In this document: positions 1 through 10,918 of the stretch, in pieces
Numbering within the stretch: the stretch's first letter is position 1
Layout of the letters: each line of letters opens with the position of its first letter
Origin: Tridacna crocea
Taxonomy: Eukaryota; Mollusca; Bivalvia; Cardiida; Cardiidae
NCBI GenBank assembly: GCA_943736015.1
Contig: OX031061.1
Span: forward strand, 13,029,290-13,093,289
Reading direction: 5' to 3'
DNA length: 64,000 nt
Position numbers and translations under genes: made by a program
Notes under the pieces: model-generated
Databases searched by the model: none
The model's input: only the letters and a program-made list of their open reading frames with translations
What the model was told of the DNA's origin: nothing

Positions 1-130
1 ATTAAAGAAATAATCTTTCTATCATGGTTTATCGTTCATTCTAACATGGCACGCGACTTTGGCTCTATAAACACAGTGCAAGGAAAGCGTGGTAAAATAT
101 GCGACAATCCATGTAGAGTGACGTCATCCT

Positions 131-669
131 ATATCGAGTGACGTCATTCAATGGGTGGGTTATTCAATGGAACATAATCTTCATCCGCGTTTTTACTCTT
201 AGTTTGAACTTGTTTTCCTTTTATTAAGAATTGGCCATGTTAGAATCGAAATAATCTTCTTTCTATCGTGGTATATCGTTCAATAAACCACGTTGTTGAG
301 TTATGAGGCGCAATGAATAACCCACTCGGGCTATCGCCCTCGTGGATTATTTATTGTGCCTCATAACTCACAACTGTGGTTTATTGAACGATATACCACG
401 ATAGAAGATTATTTCTTAAATAAACCACAGTTGTGAGTTATGAGGCACAATAATCCACTAGAGCGATAGCCCGAGTGGTTTATTCATTGCACCTCAATTC
501 ACAACATGGTTTATTGAATGATAAACCACAATAGAAAGAAGATTATTTCGACTATAACATGACCAATTTTTTATGAAAGGAAAAAAAGTTCATCTTTAGA
601 GTAAAAATGTGAATGAAGACTATGTTCTATTGAATTAATCACTAACTTACTTTATACAGAATGACGTCA
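131..669. mobile_element. Foldback element made of nested palindromes, with CRE sites
   Basis: A long inverted repeat of about 540 bp is centred near position 400. The left arm from TGACGTCATTCAA (139) through AATTGGCCATGTTAGA (~231) and GAAATAATCTTC (~247) is matched in reverse order by the right arm ending ATGACGTCAC (662). Each arm also holds a smaller hairpin (about 301-368 and 433-490) built on TTATGAGGCRCAAT and GGGCTATCGCCC. CRE octamers TGACGTCA occur at 119, 139 and 662. No ORF is present. It looks like a non-autonomous foldback DNA transposon; superfamily unknown. Confidence 0.75.
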
Positions 670-985
670 CTGCGTGGAATACCACCCATTCCTTGTGTCA
701 TGGTCAGGGAATGTACGAGGATAAGGAACATTCCATCACCAGACTTTAATTTGTGCATACATAGACTTAAGAGGTGCATTGAGTATACCATAGGGTATTT
801 TGAATAACCATAACTGTTTCAGACATTTCTAAAGACAAACTTTTTATTTGGTGCATCAAGATACCCCGCTCATGTCCACTTGATGTTGCTATGGTGACAA
901 TACATCACACGTTTCATGTATCTTCGTTCATTTGTTTCAACTAACCTACAGAATATGGTTGTAGCTATCATAACCGATAAAAAAA
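670..985. other. Unassigned sequence
   Basis: About 315 bp of AT-rich sequence without a convincing ORF, repeat unit or RNA signature. Confidence 0.5.
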
Positions 986-2148
986 AACAAGAGGGCCAAG
1001 ATGGCCCTGGTTCACTCACCTGATTTTTTGAGAGGACCATAGCCAATTTTTTCACAATGTAAACAACCATTTCTGAGAAGAAGAATTTTTAAGAATTTCT
1101 TCATGTCTGTATAGTGTAAATAGCCCACAGCCATCAGAGCCATGTTTCTTGATGGATCAAAATATTTCGAGCAATCTTTGAAAAGGGTCATCCAAGGAAC
1201 ATCTCTGTGAAATTATTCCAAAATCTCACCAGCCGTTTCAGAGAAGAAGAATTTTTAAAAATTCCTTAATCTCTGTATAGTGCAAGAAGTCCCCATTCAC
1301 CAGAGCCATGTTTCTTGACGTATCAAAATTTCACGAACAATTTTTGGAAAGGGTCACCGAAAGAACATCTCTGTGAAATAATTTCAAAATCTGACCAGTG
1401 GTTTCAGAGAAGAAGAGTTTTTAAGAATTTCTTCATTTCCCTATAGTACAAGTAGCCCCCATTCACCAGAGCCACATTTTATGACGAATCAAAATTTCGC
1501 GAACAATTTTTGAAAAGGGTCATCCAAGGAACATCTCTGTGAAATAATTTCAAAATCTGACCAGCGGTTTCAGAGCAGAAGAGTTTTTAAGAATTTCTTC
1601 ATTTCCCTATAGTGCAACTAGCCCCCATTTACCAGAGCCACATTTTTTGACGAATCAAAATTTCGTGAACAATTTTTGAAAAGGGTCATCCAAGGAACAT
1701 CTCTGTGAAATTATTCCAAATTCTGACCAGCTGTTTCAGAGAAGATAATTCCTTTATTTCTGTATAATGCAAGAAGCCCCCATTCACCAGAGCCATGTTT
1801 CTTGACGTATCAAAATTTCACGAACAATTTTTGAAAAGGGTCACCCAAGGAGCATCTGTGCGAAATTATTTTAAAATATGACCAGCGGTTTCAGAGGAGA
1901 AGATTTTCAAAGAATTTCCTAGAAAATTCCATTTGGTTGCCATGGCAACCAGAGTTTTTGACGGAATCAAAATCTGTGAACAATTTTTAAAGAGGACCTC
2001 CCAAGGAATATTCCAGCCAAGTTTGGTCCAAATTGGCCCAGTGGTTTAGGAGGAGTTGATGTTCAAAGAATTGTTGATGACGCACGACGGACACCCAGTG
2101 ACCCTAAAAGCTCCCCTTGAGCACGTTGTGCTCAGTTGAGCTAAAAAT
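986..2148 (-). mobile_element. H1 element with ~166-bp tandem monomers
   Basis: The low end is the H1 tail: ACAAGAGGGCCAAGATGGCCCT (a hairpin) then CACTCACCTGA. The high end is the head: GAGCACGTTGTGCTCA hairpin then GTTGAGCTAAAAA. Between them are about five monomers marked by GAACATCTCTGTGAAAT and CCAGAGCCATGTTTCTTGA at ~166-bp steps. A head-proximal unique block contains the 16-bp palindrome GGTTGCCATGGCAACC (1935-1950). Confidence 0.85.
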
Positions 2149-2491
2149 CCAAATATAAACGAATGGCAGCACTTTTCCCGAAACTTTTGGAACAACCCTG
2201 GTATAAAGCTGAATTCGCAAGTCATGGTACAATTTTAGGCCTTACAAACTACCAACTTCAGTGTTTGTATTCACTTACAGTTGTATATATTGTTCTGATC
2301 CTGGAGGTTATACTGGCATTTGCTTTTTGTTTAACAAACTACCTCACTATAGGGTTTCTATTCTCAAACACATCTACATGTAAATATTGTTCTTATCCAT
2401 GATTAAAAGTCTGGCCATAGTTTTTCAGGTTTCATAAACTTCCTCACTTCAGGGTTTGTGTTTACATACTGTTGTAAATATAGTTCTCTTT

Positions 2492-2720
2492 TCAACCTTT
2501 TACCACACAATCCGGACTTTTAATGACCCTGAGATAGAAACCTTCTGAAAACATTGTGGGAAAAGGAGAAAATGGTGGTAACCAGCATTTTTTCAGTTTC
2601 CCTCATTGTTTTCTAGCCTGCTAGAAACAAATTACAACGTTTGAGTTGCGTTTAATCTGTCGTCTGCAAGTGCTTTCAATTTAGACCAGTCTAGAATGTT
2701 GTCGTTTAATAAATAGTTAA
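2492..2720. mobile_element. pB MITE (TTAA, hairpin), degenerate left end
   Basis: The left end TCAACCTTTTACCACACAAT and right end GTCGTTTAATAAATAGTTAA are diverged pB termini. The centre shows AACATTGTGGGAAAAGGAG, ATGGTGGTAACCAGCAT and a matching Cys-free hairpin arm; CGTCTGCAAGTGCTTTCAAT is the family's subterminal block. Confidence 0.75.
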
Positions 2721-2778
2721 AAGTAATACTAACCTTTGCTTTTCATGACTGACAAACCACATCACTTGAGGGTTTGTA

Positions 2779-3007
2779 TTAACTCTTTACCAAACAACAA
2801 ATTTACAGACTGGTCCAACTTGAAAGCATTTGCAGACGACAAAATAAATGTGACTGATATATCCAAATTTGATTTGGGAAGGTTAGAAAACATAGTGGGA
2901 AAAGGAGAAAATGCTGGTTACCAGCATTTTCTCCTTTTCCCACTATGTTTTCAAAAGACTTCTACCTCAGCGTCGTCAGAAGTCGTCATGGTGTGGTAAA
3001 CTGTTAA
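2779..3007. mobile_element. pB MITE inserted in the 95-bp array
   Basis: TTAA sites bound the element at 2779-2782 and 3004-3007. The left end reads CTCTTTACCAAACAAC. A near-perfect hairpin joins GGAGAAAATGCTGGT to ACCAGCATTTTCTCC. The flanking array is continuous once the element and one TTAA are removed. Confidence 0.85.
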
Positions 3008-3084
3008 GGAACAGTACTAAATATTGTTCCAATCCTAGATTAACTAGAGCTGTCACTGAATGACTTTATACTCCATCACTTTGA

Positions 3085-3187
3085 CAGTATTTTGTACACA
3101 GACGGACACATGGACGGACGGACACATGGACAGACAGGCTGATTCCAGTATACCCCCGAAAACATTCATTTTGCGGGGGTATAATTT
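3085..3187 (-). repeat. Orphan H8-like head
   Basis: The block has a GGACGGACGG-rich microsatellite followed by TATACCCCCG... CGGGGGTATA, a hairpin like the head of H8 (32641-32673). No monomers or tail accompany it, so it is a truncated end. Confidence 0.55.
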
Positions 3188-3514
3188 AAGAATGGCTATT
3201 GTGTATAAGATTTCACAAACTATCACACTTCAGGGTTTGTATTCACAAACAGTTCTAAATACTGTTCTAATTCAAAAATGGTCATTTGAAAGCCACACTT
3301 TTCAATTATATATGGCAAAAAAAGTTCTCTTTCTTTTCAACAGAATTGCTGTATGATGACAAAAATATTAATAAGGAAAAAACTCACAAAACAAAATTCT
3401 TAAATGTTCAGGGGTGGGAGTTGTTGTACTGATCTTTAACTTGTGAGTCAATGCCAGTCATCAGACCAGAATAAGACAGCAGTAATCAAGTTTGTCGTTT
3501 CATTTATTTCTTTA

Positions 3515-5123
3515 TTTTTAGCTCACCTGAGCACAACGTGCTCAAGGGGAGCTTTTAGGATCACCCGGTGTCCGTCGTCCGTCGTGCGTCGTGCGTCAGT
3601 GCGTCGTGCGTCGTCAACAATTCTGTAAACATCAACTCCTCCTAAACCGCTGGGCGGATTTGGACCAAACTTGGCTGGAATGTTCCTTGGGAGGTCCTCT
3701 TTAAAAATTGTTCACAGAATTTGATTCCGTCAAAAACTCTGGTTGCCATGGCAACGAAATGGAATTTTTTAGCAAATTCTTTAAAAATCTTCTTCTCTGA
3801 AACCGCAGGCCAGATTTTAAAATAATTTCACACAGATGTTCCTTGGGTGACCCTTTTCGAAAATTGTTCGCGAAATTTTGATCCGTCAAGAAACATGGCT
3901 CTGGTGAATGGGGGCTTCTTGCACTATACAGAAATGATGAAATTCTTAAAAATTCTTCTTCTCTGAAACCGCTGGCCAGATTTTAAAATAATTTCACACA
4001 GATGTTCCTTAGGTGACCCTTTTCAAAAATTGTTCGTGAAATTTTGATCTGTCAAGAAACATGGCTCTGGTGAATGGGGGCTTCTTGCACTGTACAGAAA
4101 TGAAGAAATTCTTAAAAATTCTTCTTCTCTGTAACCGCTGGTCAGATTTTAAAATAATTTCACAGAGATGTTCCTTGGATGACCCTTTTCAAAAATTGTC
4201 CGCGAAAATTTGATCTGTCAAGAAACATGGCTCTGGTGAATGGGGGCTTCTTGCACTATACAGAAATGAAGAAATTCTTAAAAATTCTTCTTCTCAGAAA
4301 CCGCTGGTTAGATTTTGAAATAATTTCACAGACTTGTTCCTTGGGTTACTCTTTTCAAAAATTGTTAGCGAAATTTTGATTGGTCAAGAAACATGGCTGT
4401 GGTGAATGGGGGCTACTTGCACTATATAGAAATGAAGAAATTCTTGAAAATTCTTCTTCTCTGAAATGGCTGGACAGATTTTGAAATAATTTCACAGAGA
4501 TGTTCCTTGGGTGACCCTTTTCTAAAATTGTTCGCAAAATTTTGATTGGCCAAGAAACATGGCTCTAGTGAATGGGGCTACTTGCACTATATGGAAATGA
4601 AGAAATTCTTGAAAATTCTTCTTCTCTGAAACCTGTGGTCAGATTTTAAAATAATTTGACAGAGATGTTCCTTGTGGGACCCTTTCCAAAAGCTGTACAT
4701 ATAATTTTGATCCATCAAGAAACATGGTCTTGTGAATGGGGGCTACTTGCACTATATGGACATGATGAAATTCTTTAAAATTCTCTTTCTCTGAAACCCC
4801 TGGTCAGATTTTGAAATTATTTCAGAGAGATGTTCCTTGGGTGACCCTTTTCAAAACTTGTTTGTAAATTTTGATCCATCAAGAAACATGGCTCTCATGG
4901 ATGGGGGCTACTTGCTCTTATACAGAAATGAAGAATTCTTAAAAACTCTTCTTTTTGAAACTGATGGTCAGATTTCGAAATGATTTTTACAGGTGACCTT
5001 TTGAAAATTGCTTGGCAAAATTATAAATTTGGTTCCAATGTTTGAATACCTAAAAAAAAAAATAGACTATGGTCATCTCAAAAATTCAGGTGAGCGATCC
5101 AGGGCCATCTTGGCCCTCTTGTT
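3515..5123 (+). mobile_element. H1 element, full length, about seven 166-bp monomers
   Basis: The head TTTTTAGCTCACCTGAGC is followed by the GAGCACAACGTGCTC hairpin and a CCGTCGTCCGTCGTGCGTC microsatellite. The unique block has GGTTGCCATGGCAAC at 3741. GAAACATGGCTCTGG then recurs near 3890, 4058, 4224, 4389, 4555, 4720 and 4886. The tail is CAGGTGAGCGATCCAGG then hairpin AGGGCCATCTTGGCCCT and CTTGTTT. Head and tail share GCTCACCTGA in opposite orientation, as in Helentron-type asymmetric terminal repeats (inference). Confidence 0.88.
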
Positions 5124-5162
5124 TATAGGTAGCATGATGATTACGAACATTAATAAAGATCA

Positions 5163-5358
5163 GGGCCGTATTCACCAACCATTCTTAAAAACATTCTTTG
5201 TCTTATTCTTCATAATTTTGTCAATGTGAAAGTAATAGAACTTCTGACTGGCTAAACCATTTGGTTTAGCCATCCAGATGTTCTTTTACTTTCACAGTAA
5301 AAAAATCTTGAAGAATAAGACTAAGAACGTTCTTAAGAATGGTTGGTGAATAAGGACC
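5163..5358. mobile_element. 196-bp fully palindromic MITE
   Basis: Left GGGCCGTATTCACCAACCA is matched by right TGGTTGGTGAATAAGGACC. Pairing continues inward to a centre at GGCTAAACCATTTGGTTTAGCC (5250-5271). No target duplication is clear. Confidence 0.8.
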
Positions 5359-5685
5359 AAGATGTGTATCAACTGAAGTGCAATTCATTACCTGTTTGTA
5401 TTGATATAAACCGGTGATGTAAAACACATAAACATTACATTTAATACACAAAATAGGAATTAAGTTCAGGAAATAAGGAGTGCAGACCCAACTCTCATGA
5501 AAATTTGACTGAAAATAAGAGCACACAAGATTTTCTAAGATTTGTCCCAGTGACCTACTTATTGATCCGGTATAAATTGTCTTCAATCTTGTCTGAGAAA
5601 GCATTGGCACAAACACCCTGGCATAGACTTATGAGGATTGGTATGAAAATATTGCCTCCATAGGTTCACAAGTTATTTTAGCTCA
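5359..5685. other. Diverged H4-like sequence, no gene
   Basis: Phrases such as 'ttttctaagatttgtcccagtgacctac' and 'gagtattggtatgaaaat' recall H4 monomers. A 116-codon frame on the minus strand overlaps the MITE arm and lacks recognisable protein features. Confidence 0.4.
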
Positions 5686-6643
5686 CCTGAGCACAAAGTG
5701 CTCAAAGTGAGCCTTTCTGATCGTGCTGTGTCCAGCATCCTCTGTGCATTGTGAGACATCAACTTTTAGCTTTTGTATGTCATAGAGGCCAAATTTTCAG
5801 TCTGATACTTATGAAACTTAATCAGAATGTTTGTCTTGATTATATTACGTATGAGTTTGATAATGGGTTGTGTCAGGTCGACAACTAAGTAAGTAGGTCA
5901 TATCTTAGAAAACCTTGTGTACGCACTTGACGCCACATTTGCTGACTGTTTATTTTATCAATAGCTTTAACCTTACGGATTTTGAAAAAAATTCAACAAA
6001 CAGTATGGGAAATGTAACCATTTGATGATTTCAAGTTGAACATTTCCATTTCTTGTTTACGCAATAAAGTCTACATTTGTGGTCAGATTTCCATGAAACT
6101 TGCTGAGTTTGTTTATCTTATCAATAGCTTCAACCTTATGGATTTTGAAAAAAATCCAACAAACTTTATGGGCAAAATGGCCATTTCAACTTGAATTTTT
6201 CTATAAATTTGTAAAAAAAAATGAAACTCTTCATTTGTGGTCAGATTTTTGTGAAACTTGCATAGTTTGTTAATCTCATTAATAGTTTCAACCCTAATGA
6301 TTTTGAAAAAAATTTGAGCGAGCAGTATGGGAAAAGTAGCCTTTTCAAGGTTAACTTCTTGTTTAAATTTGTTACCAGATTTTTGTGAAACTTGCATAGT
6401 TTGTTAATCTTATCAATAACTTCAGCCCTATTGATTTTGAAAAAAAAAAAATCCAACAAACCGGGAAAAGTAGCCATTTCAAGTTGAAATTTTTATTTCT
6501 TGTTAACGCGATAAAGTCAGCATTTCTTGTTTCAATCTTATTGTATTTCTTTCCTTTTTGCATCATAAATTCATGATGTATGCTAGCATAAACACAAAAT
6601 CTCTGCCAGGAGAACAATTTCAGGCCCTTCAGGGCCTCGAGTT
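5686..6643 (+). mobile_element. Chimeric element: H4 head, H9 monomers and H9 tail
   Basis: The first ~245 bp (TTTTAGCTCACCTGAGCAC ... CCTTGTGTACGCACT) are H4 head. From about 5936 the sequence changes to H9 monomers (TTTCTTGTTTACGC, GTTTGTTTATCTTATCAATA) in about four copies. It ends with the H9 tail hairpin CAGGCCCTTCAGGGCCT near 6620. Confidence 0.7.
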
Positions 6644-6692
6644 TTTATTGAGTAATGGATTGAAAATGTAACCTTTTAGAGTGCAAACAAGG

Positions 6693-8431
6693 TTTTTAGC
6701 TCACCTGAGCACGAAGTGCTCAGAGTGAGCTATTGTGATCACTTACCGTCCGTCGGCGTCCGTCGTCCGTCCGTCCGTCCGTCCGTCCGTCCGTCGTCCG
6801 TCGGTTCACATTTTCTTGTTTACACTCTAGCATCTACAAATATCAACCAATCAGGACCAAACTTGGTCAAAGTATATATGACCATAAGATCTCGGATGAG
6901 TTCGATTTTGGGTCTTATCGGACCAGAACATCTGGAGTTATTTGCCCTTGAATTAGAAAAATTGCTGTATTTCACTTTGTTTACACTCTAGCATCTACAA
7001 ATATCAACCAATCAGCACCAAACTTGGTCAGAGTATATATGACCATAAGATCTCGGATGAGTTCGATTTTGGGTGTAATCAGACCAGAACATCTGGAGTT
7101 ATTTGCCCTTGAATTAGAAAAATTGCTGTATTTCACTTTGTTTACACTCTAGCATCTACAAATATCAACCAATCAGCACCAAACTTGGTCAGAGTATATA
7201 TGATTATAAGATCTCGGATGAGTTCGATTTTGGGTGTAATCGGACCAGAACATCTGGAGTTATTTGCCCTTGAATTAGAAAAATTGCTGTATTTCACTTT
7301 GTTTACACTCTAGCATCTACAAATATCTACCAATCAGCACCAAACTTGATCAAAATATATATGACCATTAGATCTCGGATGAAATCGATCATGGGTCTAA
7401 TCTGACCAGAACGACTGGAGTTATTTGCCCTTGAATTAGAAAAATTGCTATACTGCACTTTGTTTACTCTCTAGCATCTACAATTTTTAACCAATCAGCT
7501 GTAAACTTGGCCAAAATATATATAACCATAAGATCTTGGATGAGTTTAATTATGGGTGTAATTGGATGAAAACAACTGGAGTTATTTACCCTTGAATTAG
7601 AAAGTTCTTTATAATAGTTCTTAATCCAGAGCATAACTTTGTCATCTCCAGTCTGATTGACTTGAAACTTGACATTTGTATTTGTTGCAATAATGCAGAG
7701 TGCAATGTGAAAGATCCATAACTCTACCTTATACTGTCTGTAAGTTATTTCCCTTTGATTGTCATTTTTACAGCATTTTCTGCTCGTCTGGACTATAACT
7801 GTCATCTATAGCCTGAACATCTTCAAATTTGACATGCATGATCGTTGTTTATTTATGGAGTGCAGTGCACAAGAACCATAACTCTTCCTAGCTTGAAGTT
7901 TGAGTTATTTCCCCTTTGAACTTCATTTTCATAGCATTTCTTGCTTGTCCGGAGCAAAACTTTGTCATCTTAAGTAGGAATGACTTGAAATTGGGTATGA
8001 TTATTTGGTGCAATATTTGGAAGTGCAGTGCACAAGAATTGTAACTCTAATTCCTGCTGTCGAGTTATTTCACTTTTAATGTCATTTTTACAGCATTTAG
8101 TGCCTGTCTGGAATATAACTTTGTCATCTCAAGTCAGAACGACTTCAAACTTGGTATGCATGTTTGTTGCAGTATTACAGAGTACAATGCGCAAGAACAA
8201 TAACTCTACCTAGTGCGAACTTTATGTAATTCCACATTGATCTTCATTCTTACAGTATTTCTTGCTTGTCTGGAATGGAACTTCAAAGGCTCAAGTCAAA
8301 TTGCGACAGATCGCTGCTCTTGTTTCATTATCATTTAGCCTTGAACCTTGATATTTGGTATTTACCTTTATTGTAGACCTTTGCTGCATGGTACTCAGGT
8401 GAGCGATATAGGACCATCATGGTCCTCTTGT
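6693..8431 (+). mobile_element. H2 element with two monomer classes
   Basis: The head TTTTTAGCTCACCTGAGCACG carries a GCACGAAGTGC hairpin and a (GTCC)n run at 6765-6795. Five 162-bp monomers start with TTTACACTCTAGCATCTAC near 6820, 6981, 7142, 7303 and 7464. From about 7620 a second class of ~160-bp units (TTTGTCATCTCAAGTC..., ATAACTCTACCT) takes over. The tail is CAGGTGAGCGATATAGGACC then AGGACCATCATGGTCCT and CTTGT. Confidence 0.82.
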
Positions 8432-8859
8432 CTACAATTTGTCCCAATGATCTACTTTTGCACCCGACATTACCAAATTAACAATATGTCTAATATATTA
8501 TTAAGATGACCATGTCTGACCTACTTTCATAAGTATTGGATTGAAAAATGTGGCCACTAGGGTGCATACAAGATTTTGTCAAAATTTTGCACTGTGTGCA
8601 CATGAGTGCATAAAAGACAGACAGACAGACAGCATGACATAAGCCTATCTAACTTTGAAAAATCTTACAAATGATAAAATACACCTCTAAGCAAGAAGCA
8701 AGTCCAATAATTTTGAATTTAAAAATACTCATTCCATGATGTTGATTAAATTTTCGGTACATACAAGTGATGCTATATCCCAGTTAAAGTGTACTTCTAT
8801 GATAAGCATATCCTGATGTACAGTGCATCATTCTATCATTCACTGAGCACAGTTCCATT
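8432..8859. other. Downstream region of GTPase gene with H4 fragment
   Basis: Positions 8440-8575 hold a diverged H4 monomer. An (GACA)n microsatellite lies near 8617. The rest is presumably 3' untranslated sequence of the GTPase; a possible polyadenylation hexamer (TTTATT on plus) is at about 8368. Confidence 0.4.
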
Positions 8860-9395
8860 TTATTTCCTAGCTGGGCCCGAATTCAGACCCAAATATATCA
8901 TAAACAAAACTGCCATGAAAACAATTACCACTGAAATCAGGGTTCGTATATTAATCTCATACTTCTGTTTAGAAGCACCCTTTGCTCTGAACATCATGTA
9001 TTTCATGCCTTCAAGCAGCCAATTTCCTCTAGGGTCAACTCTCTGATCGATATGAAGAGGAGCGGTCAACCTATATAACAACTTCAGTGAGTTGTTGTCA
9101 ACATGGACATTACCATGGGGAAGCAAATCATTGTAGCTTGCCCAAGGTCGATGTGATTCCTTGAAATTACCCTTCATTACAAATGCTTCTGCTAGCTTTT
9201 CTTCAAACTTTCTGAACTCCTTCATAGTTGTATACAGTGGTTCGTCTTCTCCATCCATGGTTTGTGAATTGCTGTTGTCACCACTGTATAAAATTTCTGG
9301 TTGGTTGGCCTGCCATTCAGCAGTCCCTTGGTCAGTCCCAGCATCTGACTTTACCCTGTCATACTTAGTAATCAGTACATATAGATCACAGTCAT
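8860..9395 (-). CDS. P-loop GTPase, last exon: G4 motif and C-terminal membrane anchor
   Basis: This terminal exon begins after acceptor ctcttttcag, completes the split Tyr codon, and runs 178 codons to TAA. G4 is TKYD (residues 233-236) after strand LYVLI, so guanine specificity is supported. The next ~40 residues are polar and probably loop. After that comes a charged helix (KEFRKFEEKLAEAF) and a region with NNSLKLLYRL, comparable to the last G-domain helix of IFI44-like proteins. Residues 375-394 form one hydrophobic segment (TLISVVIVFMAVLFMIYLGL), leaving a short NSGPARK tail. This predicts a tail-anchored protein with its G domain in the cytosol, as in other membrane-remodelling or immune GTPases. 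An AATAAA hexamer overlaps the stop codon, but it is too close to be the likely polyadenylation signal. The function as an immune-type GTPase is inferred. Confidence 0.87.
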
Positions 9396-9421
9396 CTGAA
9401 AAGAGAACATGATCTAACCAG

Positions 9422-9584
9422 TTAACTCTTTTTAGACTAGTCAAACTTTGAGAGTATTTGCAGACAACAAAATAAACAAGACCAATAAGCTGAATAACCT
9501 GCATTTTCTCCTTTTCCAACAATGTTTTCAAATGGCATCTTTCTCAAGGTCATTACAAGGCGAGATTGTGTGGAAAAGAGTTTA
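9422..9584. mobile_element. pB MITE remnant in intron
   Basis: The left TTAACTCTTT, internal GTATTTGCAGACAACAAAATAA and right GATTGTGTGGAAAAGAGTTTA are pB sequence. Half of the central hairpin is missing. Confidence 0.6.
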
Positions 9585-9764
9585 CAAGGAAAGTTTAAAA
9601 ATTGATAGCACTTGCGGATGGCAAATTAAATATAGCTCAAATTATTGAAGCTATACACTTTGAATGGATAGGAACATCATAGAAATATGCTCAGGTGAGC
9701 TAAAAATGACATCTATTCGGAATTATTTCGTCAGAATACAGGGATGAAGGTCATGGTGGAAGTT

Positions 9765-10918
9765 TATTTTAAGCTGAAGGCCAGGGAGCTTGTGTCATGG
9801 CCCGGTGTCCGTCGAGTGTGCGTCCGTCCGTTAACTTATATTTCAAATATCATTTTCTCTGAAACTACCCATCCAAATTTGATGAAACTTCACAGAAATG
9901 ACCCTGCAATGGCCCTCTTTAGAAATCCTTGAAAAAAAAATATTCCTTTAAAAACTCTGGTTGCCACGGCAACAAAAATGAAAAAAATTGAATTTTTTTG
10001 AAAATCTTGTCTGAAACCATTAGGCCTAGGGCTACCAAATTTGAGACCCCTTAGGCAGGGCCAGTTTTCACCCCAGGGAAATCATGTGAACAATCTTGGT
10101 AGAGGTCCACAAGGAGATTCTACATAATAAATATCAAAGCTCTGCCCCTTCTAGTTTCAGAAAAGAAGAATTTTAAAGTTTTCCTTCTTTGTTCCTATGT
10201 TTCAAACTTGTGACCCCCAGGGCGGGGCCAGTTTTGACCCCCAAGGCCATTATATGAGCAATCTAGGTAGAGGTCCACTAGGACAGACGACATAACAAAT
10301 ATCAAAGCTCTACTCCTTCTTGTTTGAGAGAAGATGATTTTTAAAGTTTTCCTACTTTGTTCCTATGTTTCAAACTTGTGACCTCTGTGGCGGGGCCAGT
10401 TTTGACCCAACAGGCATCATACGAAGAATCTTGGTAGAGGTCAATTAGGAGATGCTACATACCAAATATCAAAGCTCTGCCCCTTCTAGTTTCAGAGAAG
10501 AAGAATTTTAAAGTTTCCTTCTTTGTTCCTATGTTTCAAACTTGCGATTCCAGGGGCGGGGCCAGTTTTGACCTCAGGGGCATCATATGAACAATCTCAT
10601 AAGAAGTCCACTAGGAGATGCTACATACCAAATATCAAAGCTCTCCACCTTCTAGTTTCAGAGAAGAAAATTTTTAAAGGTTTTGCTTTTTTTTTTCCTT
10701 TTGGTCAGCATGGCAACCAGAGTTATGGCTGGAATTTAATCTCTTGGACAGCTTTGGTAGAGTTTCACCCAAAGAACATTCCTGCCAAGTTTCATCAAGA
10801 TTGGCCCTGTGGTTTGGGAGGAGAAGATGTTTGAAGAAATTGTGGAAGACGACGATTGACGACGGACATTGGGCGATCACAAAAGCTCACCATGAGCACT
10901 TCGTGCTTAGGTGAGCTA
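9765..10918 (-). mobile_element. H3 element with ~172-bp GC-rich monomers
   Basis: The high end is an H3 head: AGCTCACCATGAGCACTTCG then GCTTAGGTGAGCTAAAA. Monomers carry GGGGCGGGGCCAGTTTTGACC, GGTAGAGGTCCACTAGGAG and ATCAAAGCTCTGCCCCTTCT at about 172-bp steps, roughly four copies. The low end is not a tail but a second, H9-like head (AAGCTGAAGGCCAGGGAGCTTGTGTCATGGC, cut here to its features) in the opposite direction, so the element is a head-to-head composite. Confidence 0.68.

Larger units (their letters stand above)
2240..3280 (+). repeat. ~95-bp tandem array interrupted by MITEs
   Basis: Diverged units with 'ACAAACTACCTCACTTCAGG' then 'GTTTGTATTCACA' and 'GTTGTAAATATTGTTC' recur at about 2240, 2330, 2425, 2745 and 3215. 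The unit at 2745 is split by a pB MITE (2779-3007) and resumes as AGTACTAAATATTGTTCC at 3012. The short ORFs here are products of the repeat. Confidence 0.65.
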
